Below, in pieces: positions 34,823-43,126 of a stretch of DNA of 64,000 nucleotides. The stretch's first letter is position 1. The number at the start of each line of letters is the position of its first letter. Position numbers and translations under genes: made by a program. The notes beneath the pieces were generated by a model, which did no database searches, was not told the DNA's origin, and saw only the letters and a program-made list of their open reading frames with translations. This stretch comes from Microbulbifer pacificus (lineage in GTDB: Bacteria > Pseudomonadota > Gammaproteobacteria > Pseudomonadales > Cellvibrionaceae), in contig NZ_CP137555.1 of the NCBI RefSeq assembly GCF_033723955.1, positions 2,534,001 through 2,598,000 of the forward strand, given 5' to 3'.

Positions 34823-35674
34823 ATGCAGAATATTCTCGTCATCCTCGACAAGCCCAAGCACGAACAGATCGCCTTACAGCGGGCGCTGGAACTGGCGGAG
34901 AAGTCGGGGGCGAATTTGCATCTGGTGAGTTTTGTGTACGAGCCGCTGGTCTCCATGCCCATGCTGTCCGGCTCCATTCTGAATATCAGTGAGGAATTGG
35001 AGAAAGAGCGCGGCAAGTGGCTGCAGGCACTGCAGAGCGAGTACACACTTCCAGCTGGTTCCACCGCCGAAGTTGCCTGGCACCACGACATCCCCTACTG
35101 GACCCTCGAATATCTGGAAAATAACGCCTGCGACCTGGTGGTGAAAACCGCCCAGAAGCAGTTCGGTCGCGGCGGCTTTGGCTCCATCGACTGGCGCCTG
35201 ATCGAAAGCCTACCAACTCTCCTCTGGCTCGCCGTCAGCACCCATTGGGTCAAGCGCGACCGCATTGTTGCCGCTCTCGACCCCGCAGTGAGCAACCCCC
35301 TGCATGTGGAGCTGAACCAGCGCGTGCTCGCCCTCGGAGGCGCGCTCAGCCAGTTGCTCGGTGCCGAGCTGGAATCGGTCGCCTGTGTGCCGATCCACAG
35401 TGAAGTGGCCGACCTGGACGAGTTTCGCGAGCAGACCGGTGCCCTGTTACAGGCAGTGGACAAGGTGATCGCCGAAAGTGGCGTCACCTGTAGCAGAACC
35501 CATTTTGTCACCGGCAAGCCCGCCGCCGAAGTCAACCGCGTGGTGGACCGAAACAAGGCGCGCGCGATTCTCGTTGGACGTGGTGTGCGCAAGGGGCCGC
35601 GCGGCTTTGTACTGGGCAACACCGCCGAGCGCATACTCGGTCGTGCCAATACCGATGTGTTGATCGTACCCTGA
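34823..35674 (+). CDS. Tandem universal stress protein (UspE-like)
   Basis: This 283-aa protein has two Usp domains. The first (residues 1-140, MQNILVILDKPKHEQIALQRALELAEKSGANLHLVSFVYEP) lacks the ATP-binding glycine motif. The second (about 145-283) has it: GRGVRKGPRGFVLGNTAERIL ends the G-2x-G-9x-G-S/T pattern, so one domain may bind ATP. Length and layout resemble UspE. No ribosome site decides between this ATG and nearby codons, but GGAGGCAGC lies just upstream. It follows acs after two palindromic repeats. Confidence 0.85.
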   Translation: MQNILVILDKPKHEQIALQRALELAEKSGANLHLVSFVYEPLVSMPMLSGSILNISEELEKERGKWLQALQSEYTLPAGSTAEVAWHHDIPYWTLEYLENNACDLVVKTAQKQFGRGGFGSIDWRLIESLPTLLWLAVSTHWVKRDRIVAALDPAVSNPLHVELNQRVLALGGALSQLLGAELESVACVPIHSEVADLDEFREQTGALLQAVDKVIAESGVTCSRTHFVTGKPAAEVNRVVDRNKARAILVGRGVRKGPRGFVLGNTAERILGRANTDVLIVP

Positions 35675-35715
35675 TTGTTCAGGCTCGAACCAAATAACAA
35701 CAAGCGAGCAGGCCC

Positions 35716-36189
35716 ATGACACTTCGTAACTGCATTGCCACAGCCTTGGCCATGCTGATGCTGTCCGCAACTGCGTTAGCGGCAGATACCAGCAAAACAA
35801 AACCGACATTTGACCCGCAGCTGGCGGCAGAGTTGGGGGCCGATGAATACGGTATGCACAAGTACGTGATGGCGTTGCTGAAGGCCGGGCCCAACCGCGA
35901 TCAGGATCAAGCCACCGCCGCCGAACTGCAGCGGGCGCATATGGCGAATATCCAGCGTTTGGCGGAAGAGGGCGTGCTGGTGCTGGCAGGCCCGTTTCTG
36001 GATGGCGGCGAGCTGCGCGGGATTTACATATTCGATGTGGATTCCGTGGAAGAGGCGCGCAAGCTGACAGAAACCGATCCCGCGGTGAAAGCGGGGCGCC
36101 TGGTGATGGAGTTGCACCCCTGGTACGGATCCGCAGCGGTAAAGAAGATTAACCAGCTACATGGAATCATCGCCAAGCAGGCGCCGTGA
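35716..36189 (+). CDS. Exported YciI-family protein
   Basis: This 157-aa protein has a signal peptide (MTLRNCIATALAMLMLSATALA) and then a YCII-related ferredoxin-like domain: KYVMALLKAGPNR...HMANIQRLAEEGVLVLAGPFLDGGELRGIYIFDVDSVEEARKLTETDPAVKAGRLVMELHPWYG. The H-x-x-N and D-P-V/A residues typical of the fold are present. YciI proteins are dimeric and of mostly unknown function; the exported form is less common. It begins 41 bp after usp and is followed by a small membrane protein, so a loose operon is possible. Confidence 0.8.
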   Translation: MTLRNCIATALAMLMLSATALAADTSKTKPTFDPQLAAELGADEYGMHKYVMALLKAGPNRDQDQATAAELQRAHMANIQRLAEEGVLVLAGPFLDGGELRGIYIFDVDSVEEARKLTETDPAVKAGRLVMELHPWYGSAAVKKINQLHGIIAKQAP

Positions 36190-36213
36190 TCGCCAAAAGG
36201 AAGCGCCCCAGTC

Positions 36214-36630
36214 GTGAATGAGCAGCAGTATCTGTGTGAGCACTACCGCTTCAATGCGGAGCAGCGATTAAATGCATTCAATTTTTTCGTGGTCCTGTCC
36301 ATGTTTGTTGATGGCGGCGTATTCACCGCAGTGGAAAAGAATTTCCACCCGCTGATTGTGATGCTGCTGGGCGGATTTGTGGTGATCGTCTCTGCGGTGT
36401 TCTGGGTCATGGATCTGCGCAGTCGTCAGTTGTTGAGTCTGGCGGTGCCCGGGCTTCGCGCCATGGAGCAGCAGTTACCGGAACAGGCGCGGGTGTTTAC
36501 CCGTGACCTGAATTCCCACGGTCGCTTTATCCGCTATACCACCGCCATCCGCGCGCTGATTTTGGGGCAGCTCGCGTGCGGTACTGCGGTGGTATTTTAC
36601 GGTCTGCTTTCGTATTTAAATTTTCTGTAA
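36214..36630 (+). CDS. Small membrane protein of unknown function
   Basis: This 138-aa protein starts at a GTG with AAGGAAG about eleven bases upstream. It has an N-terminal amphipathic helix (EHYRFNAEQRLNAFNFFVVLSMFVDGG), a membrane segment around residues 43-66 (PLIVMLLGGFVVIVSAVFWVMDL) and a last hydrophobic segment near the C-terminus (ALILGQLACGTAVVFYGLLSYL). The middle 45 residues are charged and cytoplasmic or periplasmic. The arrangement resembles small octameric RipA-type membrane proteins, but I cannot assign a family from sequence alone. It lies 24 bp after the YciI gene, on the same strand. Confidence 0.65.
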   Translation: MNEQQYLCEHYRFNAEQRLNAFNFFVVLSMFVDGGVFTAVEKNFHPLIVMLLGGFVVIVSAVFWVMDLRSRQLLSLAVPGLRAMEQQLPEQARVFTRDLNSHGRFIRYTTAIRALILGQLACGTAVVFYGLLSYLNFL

Positions 36631-36732
36631 TCACTTTCTCTCCCCGTCATTTTTCATCCCACCCGGATATTTTCCCTGTCGCTTCTATACTGAGTTTCCG
36701 AAACGCGGAGCAGGTTACGACAGGAGATTCCC

Positions 36733-37107
36733 ATGCTGGACCATATTGGTCTGATCGTACACGACTACCAACGCAGCAAGGCATTTTACCAGTTTGCACT
36801 GGCGCCACTTGGCTACGAGCTGGTGATGGAGATGGGGGACTGGGCGGGGTTCGGTTGGGGCGGCAAGCCGCAGTTGCTGATCAAGGGGGGCTCCAGTACC
36901 GCGCCGCCGGTGCATATCGCGTTCAGTGCCGAAGACCGGGATACAGTTCAGTCATTTTTTGATATGGCGCTGCAGGCCGGCGGCAAGGACAATGGCGCCC
37001 CCGGGTTGCGCCCCGAATATCACGACAATTACTTCGCCGCCTATGTGCTTGACCCGGATGGGCACAATATCGAAGTGGTGTGCCACATTCCCGCGGATGC
37101 CTTTTAG
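36733..37107 (+). CDS. VOC-superfamily (glyoxalase-like) protein
   Basis: This 124-aa protein has two beta-alpha-beta-beta-beta modules: MLDHIGLIVHDYQRSKAFYQFALAPLGYEL at the start, and DPDGHNIEVVCHIPADAF at the end with the usual final Glu ligand position. The His near residue 4 (LDHIG) and the Glu near residue 113 are the expected metal ligands. The middle VHIAFSAEDRDTVQSFF is conserved in the family. Substrate unknown: glyoxalase, dioxygenase and resistance proteins share the fold. AGGAGA lies six bases before the ATG. Confidence 0.85.
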   Translation: MLDHIGLIVHDYQRSKAFYQFALAPLGYELVMEMGDWAGFGWGGKPQLLIKGGSSTAPPVHIAFSAEDRDTVQSFFDMALQAGGKDNGAPGLRPEYHDNYFAAYVLDPDGHNIEVVCHIPADAF

Positions 37108-37158
37108 CGTACCGCGGCGCCAGCATTTGAATGAATAGCGATAAATAACGAGGTTTGC

Positions 37159-39207
37159 ATGTCTCTAGCTCTGATCCTGTCCTTTGCCGCCAACGGCGCT
37201 GTCGCTGCCGCGCAGTCACCGTCCGGTTCAGTCAATGAACAGGAGTCAGTGGAGGAAGTTACGGTCCTCGGTCGCCAGCTGAACCTGAATGGCAAGGCGA
37301 TTTCCGCGTCGCAAGGGGAGGTGGGGCCGGCGGAGATCGGCGCCTGGCCGCTGATCCGCACCGGCGACCTGATGGAGTTTGTACCCGGTATGGTGGCTAC
37401 CCAGCACTCCGGCAGCGGCAAGGCCAACCAGTATTTCCTGCGCGGTTTCAATCTGGATCACGGCACGGATTTCGCCACCTTTGTCGACGGTATGCCGGTG
37501 AACCTGCGCACCCACGGCCACGGTCAGGGCTACACCGATCTCAACTTCGTCATTCCGGAAACTGTCGAACGCCTGCGTTACCGCAAGGGGCCCTACTACG
37601 CGGAAGTGGGGGACTTTTCCTCCGCCGGTTCCGCCAGTTTTGTGCTGGCGGAAAAACTGGATAGCGGCCTTGCCGAACTGAGCCTCGGCGAGCACGGTTA
37701 TCGCCGCGGTGTGGTGGCGGACTCGTCAGAATCCGGCGGCAGAGATCTGCTGTTCGCCGCCGAATGGCAGAGCTATGACGGCCCCTGGAGTGACGTCAGT
37801 GAGGACGTCAACAAGGTCAACCTGCTCGGCAAGCTATCCGCTGATGTTGTTGGCGGCCGCGCACAGCTCACATTCATGGGTTATGACAACCAGTGGAACT
37901 CCCCGGACCAGATTCCCGAGCGCGCCGTGGACCAGGGCATCATCGACGCCTACGGTTCCCTCGATACGAGCCTGGGCGGCGACACCCGTCGCTACAGTCT
38001 CTCCGGGGGCTGGACCGGTGCGCTGGCGGGCGGTGCGCTTGCCGCCAGCGCCTATGCCATCGATTACGACTTCAGCCTCTGGTCCGACTTCACTTACTTC
38101 CTGGATAACCCGGCCAGCGGCGATCAGTTCCAGCAGCGGGACGACCGCCGTATCTACGGATTCGAACTGGCACAGCAGTGGCAGCGGGAAGAAATTGGCT
38201 GGCAGCTGGGATTGCAGGGGCGCCGCGACGATATTGACCGCGTGGGCCTCTATCACACCGCCTCCCGCGAGGTACTGGGCACGGTGCGGGAAGACCGAGT
38301 GCTGGAAGACAGCCTGGGAGTCTTCGCGGTCAATCAGATCCAGTGGAGTGGCGCCCTGCGCAGTTATATTGGTCTGCGCTACGACCACTACGACTTCGAT
38401 GTGGAGGCCGGGCTCGCCGCCAACAGTGGCCGTCGCAGCGACGGTAAATCCTCGCTCAAGGCCAGCCTCGCCTGGCAGCCCTGGCCGGTGTCCGAGTTCT
38501 ATCTGAGCTATGGCCAGGGCCTGCACTCCAATGATGCCCGCGGCACTGTGATCAAGGTGGACCCGGTGTCTGCTGGGGCGGTGGATGCGGTGGACCCGCT
38601 GGTGGAATCCCGCGGGGTTGAGTTGGGTTCACGGCTGTTCGTGACCGACCAGCTGCACGCCACCCTGGCCCTGTGGCAGCTGGATCTGGATTCCGAACTG
38701 TTGTTTGTAGGTGATGCCGGCAATACCGAGGCCAGCCGTCCCAGCGAGCGACAGGGCGTGGAGGCGGGGCTCTACTGGTTTGCCTCTGAGCGCATCAGCG
38801 GCGAGCTGGAGGTGTCCTATACCGAGGCGAGCTTCGGGGATTTTGACCCGGCGGGGGATGAAATCCCCGGTGCCATTCCCCTGGTGGCCAGTGCCGCGCT
38901 CAACTATAGCGGTGACAACGGCTGGTTCGCCTCCGTGCACCTGCGTCACTTCAGCGCCTATCCCTTGATCGAGGACGCCAGCGTGGAGTCCGATGGCTCA
39001 TCGCTGGTGAACCTGCGTCTGGGGCGGGATGTGCACAACTGGCGGCTGCAACTGGATCTGCTGAACGCCCTGGATTCCAGCGACCACGATGTGGACTATT
39101 TTTACGCGTCGCGCTTGCCCGGGGAGGGTGCCGATGGGGTAGAGGATATCCATTACCACACCTTCGAGCCGCGTACCCTGCGCGCCTCGTTGCGTTATCG
39201 CTTCTGA
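37159..39207 (+). CDS. TonB-dependent outer membrane receptor
   Basis: This 682-aa protein has a signal peptide of about 20 residues, a TonB box (VEEVTVLGRQ), a plug domain (DLMEFVPGMVATQHSGSGKANQYFLRGFNLDHGTDFATFVDGMPVN) and a 22-strand-type barrel ending in the aromatic RTLRASLRYRF. The R-G-F-N-x-D-H-G-T plug motif is shared with a subgroup found beside metal-handling systems, but the ligand is unknown. No TonB-ExbB-ExbD or transport genes are adjacent. The PadR gene converges with it, 40 bp apart. Confidence 0.9.
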   Translation: MSLALILSFAANGAVAAAQSPSGSVNEQESVEEVTVLGRQLNLNGKAISASQGEVGPAEIGAWPLIRTGDLMEFVPGMVATQHSGSGKANQYFLRGFNLDHGTDFATFVDGMPVNLRTHGHGQGYTDLNFVIPETVERLRYRKGPYYAEVGDFSSAGSASFVLAEKLDSGLAELSLGEHGYRRGVVADSSESGGRDLLFAAEWQSYDGPWSDVSEDVNKVNLLGKLSADVVGGRAQLTFMGYDNQWNSPDQIPERAVDQGIIDAYGSLDTSLGGDTRRYSLSGGWTGALAGGALAASAYAIDYDFSLWSDFTYFLDNPASGDQFQQRDDRRIYGFELAQQWQREEIGWQLGLQGRRDDIDRVGLYHTASREVLGTVREDRVLEDSLGVFAVNQIQWSGALRSYIGLRYDHYDFDVEAGLAANSGRRSDGKSSLKASLAWQPWPVSEFYLSYGQGLHSNDARGTVIKVDPVSAGAVDAVDPLVESRGVELGSRLFVTDQLHATLALWQLDLDSELLFVGDAGNTEASRPSERQGVEAGLYWFASERISGELEVSYTEASFGDFDPAGDEIPGAIPLVASAALNYSGDNGWFASVHLRHFSAYPLIEDASVESDGSSLVNLRLGRDVHNWRLQLDLLNALDSSDHDVDYFYASRLPGEGADGVEDIHYHTFEPRTLRASLRYRF

Positions 39208-39247
39208 GGCGGTTTGAGGGAGGGCTCAGAGTGCGGTTGCCGGCCAT

Positions 39248-39814
39248 TCAGCCTGCGCTGGTCTCACCGCCCTCGGCCATTTCCGCATCCAGCCGCGCCA
39301 GCAGCTGTTCCGCCCAGCCAATCCAGGCCTTCTCCGTCTCTATCCCCAGCAACAGTGGCTGGTGGGATATCCACAACTTCTGCTGTTGCTCCGGAGGGCG
39401 TTGGTAAAAGCGCGCGTTCTGCGCCTCGTAGGTGGCGAGTGTGGCGCGGTGCTCGTTGAGGTGGCGTTGCAGTTCCGCATGCATCTGCGCCGGGGGCAGA
39501 TGGTGGCCGGCGAACACCTGGATCAGAAAGGGGTCGCGGATCTTCTGTGCTGCGGCGGGTTTCGCCGCCCAGGCTTCGAGGGCAGTGCGCCCGGCAGCCG
39601 TAAGGCTGTAAACTTTCTTGTCTGGACGACCGTCCTGCAATTCTTCCGCGCAATCCAGTAGTCCCTCACTGTGCAGCTTGTGCAGCTCCCGGTACATCTG
39701 CTGGTGGCTGGCACTCCAGAAGTGATTGACGCTGCGCTCGAAGCGGCGCTTCAGGTCATAGCCACTGCCGGGCTCGATATCCAGCAGGCTCAATACGGCG
39801 AATCTCAGTGACAT
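39248..39814 (-). CDS. PadR-family transcriptional regulator
   Basis: This 188-aa protein from the ATG 39812-39814 (MSLRFAVLSLLDIEPGSGYDLKRRFE) has the N-terminal winged helix of PadR (HQQMYRELHKLHSEGLLDCAEELQDGRPDKKVYSLTAAGRTAL) and a C-terminal helical dimerisation domain (Vir_act_alpha_C type). A longer frame adds 33 residues but reads through low-quality sequence, so I prefer the shorter form. It is divergent from alaE across a 385-bp AT-rich interval and could regulate it; the effector is unknown. Confidence 0.88.
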   Translation of the reverse strand: MSLRFAVLSLLDIEPGSGYDLKRRFERSVNHFWSASHQQMYRELHKLHSEGLLDCAEELQDGRPDKKVYSLTAAGRTALEAWAAKPAAAQKIRDPFLIQVFAGHHLPPAQMHAELQRHLNEHRATLATYEAQNARFYQRPPEQQQKLWISHQPLLLGIETEKAWIGWAEQLLARLDAEMAEGGETSAG

Positions 39815-40199
39815 GGTGTGGGCAATGGTGACTCTGGGATGGCGAGGATTGGCCGGCGCCGGGCTCGGGATGTGCGCATATGATGGCACAGTGCCCGCAG
39901 TGTACTGGCTCACTGGCCTGCTGGCACGGGATGCGTGGGACTTTGGGCTGAGCCCAATAGGATGGATTGGTCTCTAAATATTCCATAATGAGTTAGCCAT
40001 CCTTCATTGTTTGAGTATTTAGGATGGTAATGGATTGGATAACAAAAAATTAATATACAGCCACTAGTATTTGCCGTGCCGACGGATATAATCGCCGGCG
40101 CCACCAAAAGTGGTTGAATAATGTGCAATTAGCATCTCAAACACAGTTCCGCGGCCGTTCGCCAAAAGCCCCACGCCGCCTATCGGGTCAGCAGTCACC
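39815..40199. other. AT-rich divergent promoter region between padR and alaE
   Basis: No gene is seen in these 385 bases. Bases 39955-40065 are much more AT-rich than the surroundings. CCATCCT (39990-39996) and AGGATGG (40020-40026) form an inverted repeat, and TATAAT (40087-40092) is a plausible -10 for alaE, without a clear -35. PadR could bind here. Confidence 0.4.
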
Positions 40200-40772
40200 A
40201 TGTCGCCGCAATCTTTGTCTCAGGCCACCGAAGCCATCCCCGTCTCGCCGCCCGTTATGGTCCTGGAGGATGAGCAGCCGGTAGAGACGCCTCAGTCCAC
40301 CAACACCCGGTTCAATGAGCAGCGCAACCGCCGCACCCGCTGGAACGAGTGGCTGCTGGATGTGTTTGCCATGAACAGCTTCTCCTGGGCGATCGCGATC
40401 CCCATCGAGCTGGTGTTGGCTGGCATGAGCTGGAGCGAGCACCTGAAGGTGCGTCTGCTGGCGGTGGTATTCAACACGCTGATCGCGCGTCCGTTCAGCC
40501 TCTACCGCAACTGGGTGGTGGGGCGTTTCGGCCGCGGCGGCGCCCTGCACAACTACGGCGTCGATACCTTTGTATTCCTCAGTTTCCAGCTGCCCCTGTA
40601 TATCCTGAATATGTTGCTGGGGGGTGCTTCCAGTGGCGAGATCGCCACCGCCTGTATTACTTTCATGCTGATCGCCGGCGCTCTCGGCCGCCCCTACGGC
40701 ATGTATCTCGACTGCCTGCGCCGCCTGTGGCTTAGTCGGCGGGTTGAGGCGGACAGCGCCGTGACCAGCTGA
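40200..40772 (+). CDS. alaE: L-alanine exporter AlaE
   Basis: This 190-aa inner-membrane protein exports L-alanine in E. coli. The AlaE core starts near residue 48 (WNEWLLDVFAMNSFSWAIAIPIELVLAGMSWSEHLKVRL) and includes PFSLYRNWVVGRF, FVFLSFQLPLYILNMLL and the closing RPYGMYLDCLRRLW, which align by eye with E. coli AlaE. An extra 45-residue hydrophilic N-terminal segment precedes it; E. coli AlaE has 149 aa. Four membrane segments are expected. The start is ATG at 40200; a later ATG might be used. Confidence 0.85.
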   Translation: MSPQSLSQATEAIPVSPPVMVLEDEQPVETPQSTNTRFNEQRNRRTRWNEWLLDVFAMNSFSWAIAIPIELVLAGMSWSEHLKVRLLAVVFNTLIARPFSLYRNWVVGRFGRGGALHNYGVDTFVFLSFQLPLYILNMLLGGASSGEIATACITFMLIAGALGRPYGMYLDCLRRLWLSRRVEADSAVTS

Positions 40773-41095
40773 GGCCTGTGCCTGCGTGTAATGGCGCCAC
40801 TCCTGACTTAGGTACTTCGAGTAACTAAAAAGGCGCCAACCATCTTTCGTCCATCGCCATCGGGATTTATGGCGTAAAATAGGCTTGTATGACCAGGGGC
40901 TTTGAGATAGAAACCATTTTTGGAACATGAGTCCCACGAATACAAACGATCTGTTCGTTACGCCGTAATGGACAGGACCAGGGGCCCCGGATAATTGCTG
41001 CTGACGCCACCAGGGCGCAGGTGAAAAAACACGGGGTTCGGGCCGGGTTGCAGGATTAACCCGAAATTTACCAGTGGTTACAAGGAACGTATGCC
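40773..41095. other. Intergenic region between alaE and the phosphorelay-like gene
   Basis: There is no gene in these 323 bases. A hairpin TTAGGTACT-TCG-AGTAACTAA followed by AAA is present near 40809-40829, nested within GGCGCC repeats, and may end alaE. CGGGTT/AACCCG forms a stem at 41043-41062. Neither a riboswitch nor a clear promoter could be recognised. Confidence 0.4.
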
Positions 41096-42523
41096 ATGAC
41101 CTACTGCCGTCCGGCGAGTAGTAGCTGTGCCAATGCCAGCTCAGACCAAGTTCACAACACCCATCCCCCGTTTGCCCGTGCGCAGCGGATCCTGACTGGC
41201 GGCCTACTGTCAGTATCGCCGCCACTGGCGTTTGCCTTCCCCGGCGAAGCCCTGCTGCTGGAACCCCGACTATCACTGATCTGGCTGCTGTTAGCTGGGG
41301 TTGTGGTGGTGGCAAGCGTGGTCGCGTGGCTGCGGGTGCGCGCTAAGCTGCAGGCTGTGGAAGATGCCGCTGCCGCCAAAGTCGCAGACCTGCAGGCGGA
41401 AAACGCCAAGCTTTTCCGCCAGGTACAGGCGCGGGTACAGGAATTGATGGAGCGCGACAAACGCCTCGAAGAGGCGCGGGTCTCCACGGAGCAGGCAGAG
41501 GAAGAGCAGCGGGATTTCCTCTCTCTCACCGGGCACCGAATGCGCAAACCCCTGGAAACCCTGGTCAGTACCCTCGGACTGCTGGCCCGCGGTGGCAATG
41601 AGGAAACCCGCCACCTGGCCGAGGCTGCCCTCGGTCAGTGCCGCAGTCTGCGCAGCAATATTGAAGAGATCCAGCGCGCCGGCCAGGCCATCCACGAGGC
41701 ACCGGGGGCAATCCTGCCCCAGACATTGCTCGGCAGTGACGATTCCACACGCGAGCTGGAGATCCTGCTGGTGGAAAATGACGCACACTCCAGCCTGCGC
41801 CCGCGACTTGAGGCCTGCGGGCACAAGGTGCGCCGTGAAACCAACGGTGTGGACGGCGCCGAGGCTGCGCTCAAGGGCAACTTTGATCTGGTGCTGATCG
41901 ACATACATCTACCGCTGATTGACGGCGTGGAAACGGCGAGCAAGATCCGCGGTGATTTCGCCAATGACAACCTGATCATGTTTGGCATGCTCGAGCAGGT
42001 AGGCAAGGGAGACAAGGAGCGCTACGCCGGACGTGGCCTCTCCGGTGTGCTGCCTTCCCAGCCCAGTGATAGCCAGTTGGCGCAACTACTGAGCTGGGTG
42101 GAACAGAAAACGCGTAGCATTACGCCCGCAAACGGCAAGTTCACTCGCGCCAACAAGGTGCTGAACCCCAGCACCCTGGAGCGCCAGCGCGATACCCTGG
42201 GGCATCTGGCCTTCGCCGAACTCTTGGGCGATCGTCTGGCCAATCTGCCGAAAAAGATTACCGTCTTGACCAGTGCTTTGACTGGCCGCCATTGGCTCGA
42301 CGCCCAACACCAGGCCCAGGCTCTTGCTGCTGAAGCGGAGGGCGTGGGGCTGGAAGTGGTGGCCAGCCGTCTCAAGGCACTGGCGGCGCGACTCTCCATC
42401 GACAGCGAGCGAGAATATTGCCGACACCAGCGCACTGAGATATTGGGGCTGATGCGTACTTCTATCCAGCAGCTGAAATCCTGGCGGGAGAATAATGTAC
42501 ATACGGAGTGGGCTTTGAGGTAA
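41096..42523 (+). CDS. Membrane protein with HisKA-like, receiver and degenerate HPt-like regions
   Basis: This 475-aa protein has one membrane segment near residues 61-80 (LIWLLLAGVVVVASVVAWL), a coiled coil at 85-140, a HisKA-like helix pair (residues 140-165, FLSLTGHRMRKPLETLVSTLGLL, H147), no HATPase domain, a receiver domain at 222-340 with phospho-acceptor D269 (LVLIDIHLPLIDG), and a C-terminal four-helix region resembling HPt (residues 370-465) in which Q408 stands where the HPt histidine is expected (H405 is one turn away). It probably takes signals from another kinase or acts as a scaffold. The pieces are visible; the function is not. Confidence 0.7.
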   Translation: MTYCRPASSSCANASSDQVHNTHPPFARAQRILTGGLLSVSPPLAFAFPGEALLLEPRLSLIWLLLAGVVVVASVVAWLRVRAKLQAVEDAAAAKVADLQAENAKLFRQVQARVQELMERDKRLEEARVSTEQAEEEQRDFLSLTGHRMRKPLETLVSTLGLLARGGNEETRHLAEAALGQCRSLRSNIEEIQRAGQAIHEAPGAILPQTLLGSDDSTRELEILLVENDAHSSLRPRLEACGHKVRRETNGVDGAEAALKGNFDLVLIDIHLPLIDGVETASKIRGDFANDNLIMFGMLEQVGKGDKERYAGRGLSGVLPSQPSDSQLAQLLSWVEQKTRSITPANGKFTRANKVLNPSTLERQRDTLGHLAFAELLGDRLANLPKKITVLTSALTGRHWLDAQHQAQALAAEAEGVGLEVVASRLKALAARLSIDSEREYCRHQRTEILGLMRTSIQQLKSWRENNVHTEWALR

Positions 42524-42622
42524 ACGCCGTGGCAGCCGCGACCGGGCGTGGCAGCATACGGTTATCGCCGAGGCAGATTGCGCCTACACTAAGCGCTCAC
42601 TTTTATAATGGAACTCGTGCCC

Positions 42623-42976
42623 ATGTCCGAGCAGTACCCTGCCCCGCAACAGCTCGAGCGCGAACGCGCCGGTCGTGATATCGCCACCCTGGTTTACCTG
42701 ATCCAGGCGATCAGTCTTTTTACCGCGGTGCCTTTTTTCGTTGGGGTGATCATCAACTACGCCAAGCGCGGCGATGTACGCGGCACCCTGGCGGAGTCCC
42801 ATTTCCGCTGGCAGATACGCACCTTCTGGTACAGCCTGCTATGGTTTGTGGTCGGGTGGGCCACCGTATGGATCCTGGTTGGTTTTGCGGTGTGGGGGAT
42901 CAGCTGGGTGTGGATGGTATATCGTGTGATCCGTGGCTGGCTGACCCTCGCGGACAACCGCCCCGCTTATTCGTAA
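42623..42976 (+). CDS. DUF4870-family membrane protein
   Basis: This 117-aa protein has two or three membrane segments (IATLVYLIQAISLFTAVPFFVGVIINY; TFWYSLLWFVVGWATVWILVGFAVWGISWVWMVYRVIRGW). The segment YAKRGDVRGTLAESHFRWQIRTFW is typical of DUF4870 proteins. I prefer the ATG 42623 (MSEQYPAPQQ) over 42608, because GGAA lies nine bases before it. Function unknown. A strong terminator follows. Confidence 0.78.
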   Translation: MSEQYPAPQQLERERAGRDIATLVYLIQAISLFTAVPFFVGVIINYAKRGDVRGTLAESHFRWQIRTFWYSLLWFVVGWATVWILVGFAVWGISWVWMVYRVIRGWLTLADNRPAYS

Positions 42977-43056
42977 GCGAACAGACATTAACGAATTGAT
43001 GTAACGCCGGAAAACGGTGAGAGAAAAGTAAGCGAAAATTTGATGAGAGAAATGTT

Positions 43057-43083
43057 GAGCGGCCAATTGGCCGCTCTTTTTTT
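43057..43083 (+). terminator. Rho-independent terminator of the DUF4870 gene
   Basis: A perfect 20-bp palindrome, GAGCGGCCAA/TTGGCCGCTC (43057-43076), is followed by seven T residues. Stem and tract are textbook. Confidence 0.92.
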
Positions 43084-43087
43084 GCCT

Positions 43088-43115
43088 TAAAAAATGCCCG
43101 GCACAAGCCGGGCAT
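43088..43115 (-). terminator. Rho-independent terminator of the first subtilase gene
   Basis: On the minus strand ATGCCCGGC-TTGT-GCCGGGCAT is followed by a T-run. It lies 12 bp past the stop at 43127. With the plus-strand terminator 43057-43083 it insulates the convergent genes. Confidence 0.9.
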
Positions 43116-43126
43116 GCTGGGCAGGG

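Noticed and set aside
40773..41095. Riboswitch (c-di-GMP-I type) upstream of the phosphorelay-like gene
   Set aside because: Several small stems exist, but the conserved GCAC-GCAAAGCC type motifs are not found.
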